From: UBA1268 sp002694955
GTDB taxonomy: Bacteria > Planctomycetota > Planctomycetia > Pirellulales > UBA1268
Assembly: GCA_028066355.1 (NCBI GenBank)
Contig: JALCBP010000003.1
Span: 62,001 to 126,000 of the forward strand
DNA length: 64,000 nucleotides
Direction: 5' to 3'
Shown here: positions 50,188 to 59,500 of the stretch, in pieces
How positions within the stretch are numbered: position 1 is the stretch's first letter
Layout of the letters: each line of letters opens with the position of its first letter
The notes under the pieces: generated by a model
What the model saw: the letters and a program-made list of their open reading frames with translations, nothing else
What the model was told of the DNA's origin: nothing
The model's database searches: none
Position numbers and translations under genes: made by a program

Positions 50188-51526
50188 AACTCAAATAGTT
50201 AAAAGCATCCTCGACAACGTTACATTTCTGTTTCTCTGCGCTCTTGTTGCACAAACAAGTGTAGCTGCTGATGGATCACGGGTCAGGATTCGTGGCAGTG
50301 CCAAAGATGGCTACCAACTGTACGTCAATGAAGAACACTTTGTGATCAGGGGTGTTGGTGGGACATCACATATTGAATTACTCGCTTCATGTGGTGGTAA
50401 CGCGATTCGGACATGGGATGCTGCATCAGCAGAGAAGAAAGTTGACGGTAAGTCTCTCCTCGATCATGCGTATGACAAGAATATTTTTGTCACAGTTGGA
50501 TTGTGGCTTGGTCATGAACGACATGGCTTTCGTTATGACGATCCAAATTCAATTACTCAGCAACGTGATGAGGTAGTTAACGCGATAAAAAGGCTGAAGA
50601 ACCACCCAGCACTGCTATGTTGGGGTTTGGGAAATGAAATGGAAGGCCCTGATGGCAAGGGAGACAGTGTTCAGATTTGGAAAGAGGTAAACACACTCGC
50701 CAGCCTCGTTAAGAAACACGATCCGGACCATCCCGTAATGACTGTGGTGGCAAATGTGAATGATGCGAAGTTAGCCGCCATAAAAAAGTATGCACCACTC
50801 ATCGATATTCTTGGAGTGAATGTTTATTCCGGATCAGTTGGAATGGACAAGACTCTTCGAGATCTTGGGTGGGAAAAACCATATTGTGTGAGTGAATATG
50901 GTCCTCCTGGTCCTTGGGAGGTCGCGTCAACAACCTGGAAAGCACCTCTAGAGCCGTCGAGCCGAAGTAAGGCATCAACCTATTTTGCTGCAACATCTTC
51001 TATCTTGGATGCGACTTCAAAAGATGGTTCGCAAGTTGGACAGAAATACTGTCTGGGTGGTTATGCATTTTTGTGGGGGCACAAACAGGAGACAACGGCA
51101 ACCTGGTTCGGCATGCTCCTTCCTACTGGTGAAAAAACACTTGTCGTCGATGCGATGACCAAAGCATGGACTGGATCATGGCCTCGAAATAGAGCACCGA
51201 TTCTGCAGAGCAACAGGATCACTTTCGCCGGTAAGAGAGTAGGTCCCGGTGAAATTCTCGATGCACATGTGGAATACCGTGACCCTGACAGTGACGATTT
51301 GTCGTACATATGGGAGATCGTAAAAGAAAGTACCGATCGGAAAATTGGAGGTGACGCTGAAAAACGGCCAGACATTATTGAGAGTCGAGTTATTGATGGC
51401 TCTGGTTCTGATCAGATACGAATTCAGGCGCCACAGAAAACGGGTGGTTATCGACTATTTGTGACTGTTCGTGATGGACATGGATCTGGTTGTAGTGAAA
51501 ATTGGCCATTCTTTGTGAGTCCCTAA
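50180..51526 (+). CDS. Secreted GH2/GH5-type (beta/alpha)8 glycosidase with C-terminal Ig-like domain
   Basis: 448 residues from the ATG overlapping the previous gene; a TTG 15 bp earlier is less likely. Signal peptide to about residue 30. TIM-barrel glycosidase of clan GH-A: FVIRGVGGTSHIELLASCGGNAIRTW (strand 1-2 pattern of GH2 C-domains), HPALLCWGLGNEMEG with the acid/base Glu153, and KPYCVSEYGPPGPW with the nucleophile Glu239. A C-terminal PKD/Ig-like domain (about 345-448: NRAPILQSN, VEYRDPDSDDLSYIWEI, GGYRLFVTVRDGHG) probably binds substrate or the cell surface. Likely cleaves a beta-linked glycan outside the cytoplasm, feeding the large cytoplasmic enzyme. Exact bond unknown. Confidence 0.87.
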   Translation: MIRTQIVKSILDNVTFLFLCALVAQTSVAADGSRVRIRGSAKDGYQLYVNEEHFVIRGVGGTSHIELLASCGGNAIRTWDAASAEKKVDGKSLLDHAYDKNIFVTVGLWLGHERHGFRYDDPNSITQQRDEVVNAIKRLKNHPALLCWGLGNEMEGPDGKGDSVQIWKEVNTLASLVKKHDPDHPVMTVVANVNDAKLAAIKKYAPLIDILGVNVYSGSVGMDKTLRDLGWEKPYCVSEYGPPGPWEVASTTWKAPLEPSSRSKASTYFAATSSILDATSKDGSQVGQKYCLGGYAFLWGHKQETTATWFGMLLPTGEKTLVVDAMTKAWTGSWPRNRAPILQSNRITFAGKRVGPGEILDAHVEYRDPDSDDLSYIWEIVKESTDRKIGGDAEKRPDIIESRVIDGSGSDQIRIQAPQKTGGYRLFVTVRDGHGSGCSENWPFFVSP

Positions 51527-51830
51527 AGAGCTGTGTACCCATCCGAACATTCTTAACATGATGAGCAGATGTTCTGATGAAGAGCATGAAAGCATTGTTC
51601 CCCACGTCAGGAAACAGTTGCGATTGTTCCACGTATGCCCCGTGACAAGTAAAAGGGCATTTGCTTTGCCACTTAATGCGCTTTCAGACGAATTAGATTG
51701 CTATGAAACCGGTTCCAGTCTATTTTAGAATGACACTCAGTAACCAGATAGCGGCAAGGTTTACTTCCAAAAAGGGAGTGAAGTGAAAATCGCCTAATGA
51801 GCTTTGTGCCTGGCAATCAAGAAAATAACC
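51527..51830. other. Intergenic region before the lacI-type gene
   Basis: About 300 bp. ATGCCC/GGGCAT at 51635-51660 followed by a T-rich stretch could be a weak terminator for the glycosidase gene. The operator-like palindrome at 51704-51717 follows. No protein gene; the promoter of the regulator is not certain. Confidence 0.5.
51704..51717. promoter_or_regulatory. LacI-family operator O3 (autoregulation)
   Basis: TGAAACCGGTTCCA, a 14-bp near-perfect palindrome sharing the first 11 bases with O1 at 44148-44161. It lies about 115 bp upstream of the regulator's start codon, consistent with autoregulation. Confidence 0.65.
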
Positions 51831-52877
51831 ATGATCAATCGAGAGACTCACCAATCGCAATCAGCAGAGACAGTGCGAGACGGTGTCACGATTGATGATA
51901 TAGCAAAACGGGCGAATGTATCAAAAAGTACAGTTTCAAGAGTTTTAAATGGGACTGCTGTCGTCAATGAACAGAAACGATCTGCCGTTCATCAGGCCAT
52001 CGCTGAACTAGACTACAAGCCGAATGTGTTTGCTCAGGGTCTGGCGAGTGGAAAGTCAATGACGCTTGGCATCTTGACCCAAAATATTGGTAGTCCTTTC
52101 TACGATACAATTGCCCAGGGAGCCATTGAAGGCTTAGCAGGCTCAGGCTATACCCCAATTTTTGTTGACGGAAGATGGGAGCACGCTAGAGAAGCGGCTG
52201 CAATTGAGACACTTATTTCAAGAAAAGTTGACGGATTGCTTGTTGTTGGTGGTGACATTGATGCATCAGAACTTCAGTCCTACAAAACACAACTACCACT
52301 TATTGTTGCTGCAAGAGACATAGAGGGCCTCGAAGAACAATGTGTCTCAGTCAATAACAAACAGATTGGATATCTGGCAACGAAACATCTTTTGGAACAG
52401 CGGCATACACGGATTGCATTTATTCATGGAATAGAGGGTCACCCCGATGCTCAGAATCGTTTTGTAGGTCACCTTGAAGCGATTCAAGAGGCAGGCCTCA
52501 GTTTATCTGATGAACTTGTTTATCAAGGTGACTTTAGTGGGCATGCGGGACTCATGGCCATCAATTACTTTCTTGATCAAGGCATTTGCTTTAGTGCAAT
52601 AGTTGCTGCAAATGATATGGTTGCATTTGGTGCAAGACTTGCCCTCTATCGAAGGGGCATCCGAGTTCCAGATGATGTTTCTATTATAGGTTGCGACGAC
52701 CAGGCGGAGGCAGCCTTTATGACGCCGCCGCTCACAACGGTGCGGCAGCCCTCGTACGAAATGGGTGTGGCTGCCTCTAAAGCCCTTATTGCCTTGATAG
52801 GCAAGAAAAACTATGAGTGGCCTGCGTTGAATCCGGAATTGCAAATTCGTGAAAGCGTCAAGCGTTTTACAAGTTAA
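51831..52877 (+). CDS. LacI/GalR-family transcriptional regulator
   Basis: 348 residues from the ATG; a TTG 27 bp upstream is not used. Helix-turn-helix VTIDDIAKRANVSKSTVSRVLNG at about residues 19-41, then the hinge YKPNVFAQGLASGKS. The periplasmic-binding-protein-like effector domain begins MTLGILTQNIGSPFYDTIAQGAIEG and includes FVDGRWEHAREAAAIETLISRKVDGLLVVGGDI, CVSVNNKQIGYLATKHLLEQ, IVAANDMVAFGARLALYRRGIRVPDDVSIIGCDD and the final PPLTTVRQPSYEMGVAASKAL. Usually a repressor released by a sugar. Palindromes at 44148 and 51704 are its likely targets. Confidence 0.95.
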   Translation: MINRETHQSQSAETVRDGVTIDDIAKRANVSKSTVSRVLNGTAVVNEQKRSAVHQAIAELDYKPNVFAQGLASGKSMTLGILTQNIGSPFYDTIAQGAIEGLAGSGYTPIFVDGRWEHAREAAAIETLISRKVDGLLVVGGDIDASELQSYKTQLPLIVAARDIEGLEEQCVSVNNKQIGYLATKHLLEQRHTRIAFIHGIEGHPDAQNRFVGHLEAIQEAGLSLSDELVYQGDFSGHAGLMAINYFLDQGICFSAIVAANDMVAFGARLALYRRGIRVPDDVSIIGCDDQAEAAFMTPPLTTVRQPSYEMGVAASKALIALIGKKNYEWPALNPELQIRESVKRFTS

Positions 52878-52918
52878 CAGTCCACTGATTTCTGTATTAG
52901 CAGATGCTCTTTCACGCT

Positions 52919-54193
52919 TTACTCTTTCAAATCAAAGAGTCGCCTTAACGCTTCAAGGAGTCCGTGAGGTGGCCCAGCCTTACTTTCACTTCGTAAGGAA
53001 GCCATAGGAGGATGGAGCATTTTCGCTGCATACCTTTCGAACGACTGTCGTATTTCTTGCCGACTATTTGAATCAAGTTTTGGAAGCTTTCGAAAAAGTC
53101 GATCAAGTTCTGCTTCACCTGTTTCATTCCATCCTGCTCGTAGTTGTTCAATGACCGGAGCAGTTGACCGATGATGCATGTCGCCCATGAACCGACGAGT
53201 TTCTTCATCAACAATTGTGAGTGCTGCAGGAAGTTGCTTTTGTCTTCTGCGTCGATTGGAATCGCAGGCCTGACCAAGGTCATCAATTGAGTAAAGCCAA
53301 ACTCCAGGCTGGGTGCCGATGCGTGAATCGAAGTCTCGAGGAACCGCAAGGTCAAGAACAACAAGGGGGCGTCCCTCTCTCTGATCTTGAATTTTTTGGA
53401 AGAGGTCTAGCGTGACTACGGGTTCTGTGGCACCAGTCGTACTCACAACAAGATCTGCATTTACAAGTTCATGAGACATGTTGTCGAAATCACCAATTTG
53501 AGCTTCAAGTCGTTGTGCCAGACTGTGAGCCCGCTTCATGGAGCGATTAATAATTCGAATGTTCTGTGACCCGGCGTCACGAAGATAACGAAGGGTTTCA
53601 GCCGCCATTTTGCCGGCACCAATGAGAAGTACCTGTTTGTCATCAAATCGTTCAAACACACCACTGGCAAAATCAGCGACCGCGATACTTGGGATTGATA
53701 AACGTTCTCGTCCGACAGCTGTTTCAGTTGTTACGCGTTTTGCAGCTCGTAAGGCGGCCTGAAAGAGTTCTCCAGTAAGAGGACCAGTTGTTCCACTATT
53801 TTGAGCAAGCTGCCATGCCTGTTTGACTTGTGCAACTATCTGAGGCTCACCAAGAACCATGCTGTCGAGTCCTGCTGCAACACAAAATAAGTGCTTCACA
53901 GCAGCCGATCCTTGCTCTCCACCAAGAACTTTTCCGGCATTGATAGGATCGACACCTCGGCATTCTGCTAAAAACATCGCTAATTCATCTGGTGGAGGTG
54001 GCCCTCGGCGTTCCTCGTCGGCAGCGTACAACTCAATGCGATTGCAGGTTGACAAAAGGACCGCTTCACTTCCGGGGAACTGCTTCCGAAAGCGAACCAG
54101 TGCCTCGGTTGCTTGCTCTGATGAAAAAGCCAGTTTTTCACGTAGCTCAATTGGGACAGTACGGTGACTTCCTCCTGCGAAGGCGAGGCTCAT
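52919..54193 (-). CDS. hemA: Glutamyl-tRNA reductase
   Basis: First enzyme of the C5 route to tetrapyrroles: reduces Glu-tRNA to glutamate-1-semialdehyde. About 424 residues from MSLAFAGGSHRTVP, which overlaps the upstream stop codon as ATGA and has GGAGA before it. Catalytic-Cys segment LLSTCNRIELYA, then GLDSMVLGEPQIVAQVKQAW, NADPH-binding VLLIGAGKMAAETLRYL, RSMKRAHSLAQRL, LDLAVPRDFD and the dimerisation domain with LPKLDSNSRQEIRQSFERYAAKMLH. hemL is not present nearby. Confidence 0.96.
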   Translation of the reverse strand: MSLAFAGGSHRTVPIELREKLAFSSEQATEALVRFRKQFPGSEAVLLSTCNRIELYAADEERRGPPPPDELAMFLAECRGVDPINAGKVLGGEQGSAAVKHLFCVAAGLDSMVLGEPQIVAQVKQAWQLAQNSGTTGPLTGELFQAALRAAKRVTTETAVGRERLSIPSIAVADFASGVFERFDDKQVLLIGAGKMAAETLRYLRDAGSQNIRIINRSMKRAHSLAQRLEAQIGDFDNMSHELVNADLVVSTTGATEPVVTLDLFQKIQDQREGRPLVVLDLAVPRDFDSRIGTQPGVWLYSIDDLGQACDSNRRRRQKQLPAALTIVDEETRRFMGDMHHRSTAPVIEQLRAGWNETGEAELDRLFRKLPKLDSNSRQEIRQSFERYAAKMLHPPMASLRSESKAGPPHGLLEALRRLFDLKE

Positions 54194-55086
54194 AAAGCGT
54201 CTCCAACAGGCTTGGTTATGACCGAAGTATGCTTCTGTGAAGGAGTAAGTCCGTGCTGCGTAGTTCCAAGTACTCCCCATAAGATTGAAAATGTGAGCAG
54301 TGTAAGGCTAACAAGTGACAGCAGTGCTATGACTCTTCGGCCTATCGCCCGCTGTCGCATCGCTCGTGATGTACCAGCCACAAACGTGAGCCAAGCAACG
54401 AGTGCGCCCATGCGTAGAACAACAGGGTCTGTCCATGGTACGCTCCCCAAAAGACCGCGTTGCTGATTGACAATATTCAAAATTATTCCTGAAAGAAAGC
54501 CAAGGCTGCCTGATACTGCGGCAGTCACGGCCATTCGTGATGACCAGTTCGATAGCTTTTCCAAACTGGGCATACGAAATCCTTGCAGTGGGGCCTGCTT
54601 CCTCGCAAGTCGTCCAGCCTGAATAAGCCACATGCCACCCGCGAGGCCACCAAGTACCACAGCGACGCTCATAACAAGATTGAAGCTTCCGTGAATAACA
54701 CCCCAAATTTGTGTTGCAGGACTCTGTGGAAATGGTTCTCGGCTTGAAAGTTCAGCAACTCCAATAAGAGCTAATACGGCGGGTAGCACAAAAAGCCCAA
54801 CTGGTGTCCGAGGATTTGAGACTGTCATCCAAAGAGATCCAGCCGCTAAAAGCCAGGCAGCAAGAAGATACCAATCAAACTCACTCGATAATGGTACCGA
54901 AGGAAGTGTGGTCGATCTCCAGATAAGATAGAGGCTGTGTGCAACCAGGCCGGCAGTCACAAAACCAATCATTGTGATGCCTCGAACTCCCGACCGAAAC
55001 CATAGCCGGCTTGCCTCAAATATGAGTGCGACACCATAGCTGGCGGCAAAGCAAACAACAGAAATTCGCGAGATGAAATCAGTCAT
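54190..55086 (-). CDS. CcsA/HemX-like membrane protein
   Basis: 298 residues with eight or so predicted transmembrane helices. Belongs to the cytochrome c assembly (CcsA/ResC/HemX) superfamily: GVIHGSFNLVMSVAVVLGGLAGGMWLIQ and GSVPWTDPVVLRMGALVAWLTFVAG correspond to the conserved core. The tryptophan-rich WWxD-like signature of true CcsA is not evident. Translationally coupled to hemA (4-bp overlap). The same pairing as hemX-hemA in other bacteria suggests a role in haem handling or in controlling glutamyl-tRNA reductase. Confidence 0.85.
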   Translation of the reverse strand: MTDFISRISVVCFAASYGVALIFEASRLWFRSGVRGITMIGFVTAGLVAHSLYLIWRSTTLPSVPLSSEFDWYLLAAWLLAAGSLWMTVSNPRTPVGLFVLPAVLALIGVAELSSREPFPQSPATQIWGVIHGSFNLVMSVAVVLGGLAGGMWLIQAGRLARKQAPLQGFRMPSLEKLSNWSSRMAVTAAVSGSLGFLSGIILNIVNQQRGLLGSVPWTDPVVLRMGALVAWLTFVAGTSRAMRQRAIGRRVIALLSLVSLTLLTFSILWGVLGTTQHGLTPSQKHTSVITKPVGDAL

Positions 55087-55327
55087 AGAGACCTTTAATA
55101 AAAACTCACTCCAAACATGGACAAACTATATGCACAAATATCGACGATGATTATGAAGTCAGTGAAGGATCCCACGCAGAATGAACATTGGTTATATAGG
55201 GCTAAGACCAGTCTTTATTCCCGAAACAGAGTAATAAACTATTTCTCATTGTGAACATTCTTATTGTATCCAAGAAATTGATGACTTTGAGCCAACAACG
55301 GCTCCTGACAAACTATACTGAGCTATT

Positions 55328-56398
55328 ATGAATGATGATTCTCATTTACCAGAACAAAAAGAGCTAGCCACTGGCATCGTTGAAGACTCCCTTTTTATGA
55401 GGGCATGTCGGCTTGAACCGGTATCTCGTCCACCAGTTTGGCTCATGAGGCAGGCAGGCAGGTATCTTCCAGAATATCGGGCCATTCGTAATAAGACTAC
55501 ATTCTTAGAGCTATGCAAAAACCCAAAGCTTTCTTCTGAAGTCATGTTGGCAACAGTGGATCGACTTGGTGTGGATGCAGCAATTATCTTTAGTGATTTG
55601 CTGCCACTGTTGCAGCCGATGGGCCTTGATTTGGAATTTGCTGCTGGTGAAGGACCCATCATACATAATCCACTTCGTAGCAGGGAAGATCTCGATCGAT
55701 TTCATGAGCTCGTTGATGTTGATTCACTTAGCTTTGTTTTTGAAACGGTACATTTAACACGTGCCGGCCTTCAAAAAGAATTGCCTGTCATCGGTTTCGC
55801 TGGCGCTCCATTTACTTTGGCAGGATATGCTATCGAAGGAGGAACAAGTCGTAATTGGTTGCATACAAAACGATTGATGTTGACCGATCCTGATTCTTGG
55901 CACGAACTCATGGAAAGACTTGCAAGAACGATTGCCAGATATCTTCATGCTCAATTTGACGCTGGAGCAAATGCGGTACAGGTCTTTGATAGCTGGGTAG
56001 GTTGTCTCTCACCGGAACACTACAAGGAATTCGTTTTACCCCACAGCCGCGCCGTCTTTGAATCAATAGCAGGAAGGGGGCCAGCGATTCATTTTGCAGC
56101 GGGGAATCCGGATTTGTTGCCGCTTGCGGCTGAAGCAGGTGGCACTGTCATGGGTATTGATTGGCGTACGGAATTGGATCATGCCTGGAAGCAGGTGGGG
56201 TACGATCGTGGCGTGCAGGGTAATCTAGACCCGGCCGTATTGCATACTACACCCGATGTTGTACGTCGTCGGACGGAAGATATCCTTGCACGTGTTGGGG
56301 GCCGCCCGGGACACATCATGAATCTTGGTCACGGCATCTTGCCAGAAACTCCAGTCGAAAATGTGTTGGAGTTCATCTCAACTGTTAAACAAAAATAG
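55328..56398 (+). CDS. hemE: Uroporphyrinogen decarboxylase
   Basis: Fifth committed step of haem synthesis: uroporphyrinogen III to coproporphyrinogen III. 356 residues, with a short extra N-terminus. Active-site VWLMRQAGRYLPEYRAIR, AAIIFSDLLPLLQPMG (catalytic Asp), VIGFAGAPFTLAGYAIEGG, QVFDSWVGCLSPEHYKEFVLP, VQGNLDPAVL and HIMNLGHGILPETPVENVLEFI. Divergent from the hemX-hemA pair across 240 bp, so both units may share regulation; no operator is recognised. Confidence 0.97.
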   Translation: MNDDSHLPEQKELATGIVEDSLFMRACRLEPVSRPPVWLMRQAGRYLPEYRAIRNKTTFLELCKNPKLSSEVMLATVDRLGVDAAIIFSDLLPLLQPMGLDLEFAAGEGPIIHNPLRSREDLDRFHELVDVDSLSFVFETVHLTRAGLQKELPVIGFAGAPFTLAGYAIEGGTSRNWLHTKRLMLTDPDSWHELMERLARTIARYLHAQFDAGANAVQVFDSWVGCLSPEHYKEFVLPHSRAVFESIAGRGPAIHFAAGNPDLLPLAAEAGGTVMGIDWRTELDHAWKQVGYDRGVQGNLDPAVLHTTPDVVRRRTEDILARVGGRPGHIMNLGHGILPETPVENVLEFISTVKQK

Positions 56399-56571
56399 AG
56401 AGCCAGTCAACTCGTTGTCGTATCACAGGCAAATTCTCTGAATATTTTTCGTCTGTGTTTCTGTGCGAATTGGGGTAAAACTAGGAGTTGGCTTTCACGA
56501 TTACCAAGGCAGTTCGTTTGAGCATTTGTTTGATTTATTTATTATCCATTCGCTAAGTAACAAAAATAAAT

Positions 56572-59500
56572 ATGACCACTTTGGAGCAACGCCTCTTTCA
56601 TCTTTTTGATCCGCGTGACCGCAAGCGAGCACGGCATCTCGTGCCAGAAAAAGTTGTCTGTCCCCGTGTTGGCCAAGTCCAGGCAACACTTTCGAGTGAT
56701 GATGGGACAAACCACGAAGTCTTTCTTGAACTCTCTGCAAATCGACGGGGCGGCATGATCCTCGAGAGTCGTTGTACAAGTCCCGATGGACGAGCTGGTA
56801 AACCATGTGCACTCGTCGCAGCTGTTCTGCTTGAGGTTGATCGACGTGGCCTGCTTAGTGGTATTGCAGAGCAGACACCAGTAACACTCGATATAGTTGT
56901 TGATGAGGCAGATGACCTTGAAGATATTGAAGCCGAAAAGTTCTCGGCATCGCGACAAGAGAACGATGTGGCGTATTCAGGCCAATCACAGTCAGATGGC
57001 CTGCAGTTAAATCGGAATCGACATGGTGAGGGACGCTCGGGGCAAAAAAAAGGGCGACAGCCAGCATGGTCTACTGAACTTGAAAACCGTCGGCGATTGG
57101 TTGAGCCAGCATTACGAACAACTAGTGTTGCCCTAGGTGGTTTACGAAAAAGTACTGGCACTCTGATGTTTTTACTTGATGCAGCATCGGCTGATAGTCG
57201 ACTTGTTGCATTACAGCCATGTCGTATGCCGATTGATGAATCTGGTAATCCTTCTGGTCAACCAAAGCCAATCATTATTGGTCCACAGGCGATTTCGTTT
57301 GGTCATTTTGATGCTGATGAAAAGCGTGTCCTTTCCATGCTCGCTGGCACAATGTCTGCTGAAACACATCATGGTGGCCAGACACTTGAAGAACGTACCA
57401 TGAGTCGCTTTTTGCTCAGCCGACAATCTGCAGCGAGGGATCTAGCGATGCTTTGTGCAGAAGGTCGGCTCGTTTTCCAACCAGAGCCCCGTCGCGCACC
57501 AGAAGCAATCGTGCCATTAGTGTGGGATGCCGGTCGACCATGGGAATTTGCCTTAATCATAGAGCCCGGTGACGATACGGGTCTTGAAGCCTGTCTACAG
57601 AATGACCTTGTCTCGAAAAAGGAAAAGCGAGTTTGTCCAAAGAAGGCCAGTCTCAATGGCCTTCTTGTCAGGGGTAGTGAGCGACAGTCGCTGCAAACAC
57701 CGAGATTGATTCTGCGAGCTGGGTTTCTCGTGTTTGAAGATCGGCTGTGTCGACTCGTTATTGACGCTTCTGCAGAGGAAGATCAGGGTGAGTTCTCAGA
57801 GCAAGACGAACAAGTGGGTCTTCGAGGCTGGATGGAGCAATTTGATAGAAGAGGTCCAATTGAACTTTCTGGGTCACAGGTCGATGGGCTCATTGAGCAG
57901 CTTGCTTCACTTGCGGACTTACCCAAACTAGAACTGCCGGGATGGACAGGATGGCAGGTCGAGTCAGGAAGGCCGCAGCCGAAATTAGTGCTAGATGATT
58001 CACCTAGTGTAAAAGACGAAGAGCAAGTCGAATCTGTTGATCCGGAGGAATCGCTCGGCCGCCCGAAGCGTAAGTCACGTAAAAGCAAATCAAAAATTCA
58101 GCTGGGAGGGAGCATTTGGTTTGATTACGGTGGCATGCAGATAGCTGCAGATGATCCAGCTGGTGGTGCTGCTGATGCAGCAAGGCGTCGACTTGTTCGC
58201 CGAAATAAAATAGCAGAGCGAGAAGCGCTCAAAGCATTGCCACGTTTTGGATTTTCTCCAGTACGCACCGGACACGCAAGTGCCACTGAAGATGATTCAG
58301 CCCCAACGCACCATGTTGAGATTCCTCGTTCACGACTCGATGCATCAGTGTCACAATTAGCAAGTGTGGGGTGGGCAGTAGAGGTATCTGGACGACGATA
58401 TCGGCCAGCTGGAAATGTAGCGTGGAATGTAAATAGCGGGATTGATTGGTTTGAACTTTCCGGATCGATTGATTTTGGTGGTGTGATCGCAGATATGCCT
58501 GAACTCCTTTCTGCTTTGGCAAGAGGTGATGGAGCAGTTGATTTGCAGGATGGCTCTCGTGGAATCTTGCCAGCTGACTTTGCCACTCAGCTGGAGCCCC
58601 TCCTTGCACTCGCGCAGGAAAAAAATGGCCGTCTACGGTATGGCCGAATGCAGGCAGCTCTGCTTGATGCACTTATAGCCGGAATGCCACAGTCGCAGGT
58701 GGATGATGCATTTTCTGTGATTCGTGATGAACTGGCTGCGGGTGGTAGGCCTGAACCGGAAAATGAGCCGAATGGATTTGACGGTAGCTTGCGACACTAC
58801 CAGAAAGAAGGTCTGGGGTGGCTGAGTTTTCTTGAGCGACTAGGCCTTGGTGGTTGTCTTGCAGATGACATGGGTCTTGGAAAGACCATTCAGGTGCTCG
58901 CTTTACTGGTGCGGAGGCAGCGGGTGCTTGAGGAAGCTGGTATAGCGAAGCGACCGTCACTTGTTATTGTGCCAAAAAGTTTGATTTTTAATTGGATGCA
59001 AGAAGCCGAACGTTTTGCGCCAGAATTACGTCTACTCAACTACACAGGTCAAGAACGGACTGATTCAGCGGAGAAAATAGACCAATTTGATCTTGTTCTT
59101 ACAACGTACGGTACCCTCCGTCGTGACATAGCTCAGCACCGAAAAACTGATTTTGATTATGTCATTCTTGACGAAGCCCAATCAATCAAAAATGCAACGA
59201 GTCAGGCTGCGAAGGCATGCCGGCTGCTACGGGCGAGACAGCGATTGGCTCTGACGGGTACGCCAGTTGAAAATCATATCGGTGAACTGTGGAGTATCTT
59301 TGAGTTTCTGAATCCAGGGCAGCTCGGAACGGCTGGCCGCCTAAAAAGATTTCTTGCCGGTGGTCGTGGGAACGGGTCAGAACTTGTGGCACGAGCAGTA
59401 AGGCCCTATCTGCTTCGAAGAACAAAAACAGAGGTGCTCACAGACCTGCCTGAAAAAACGGAGCAAACACTATTCTGTGAGTTAGGTGACCAACAAAGAA

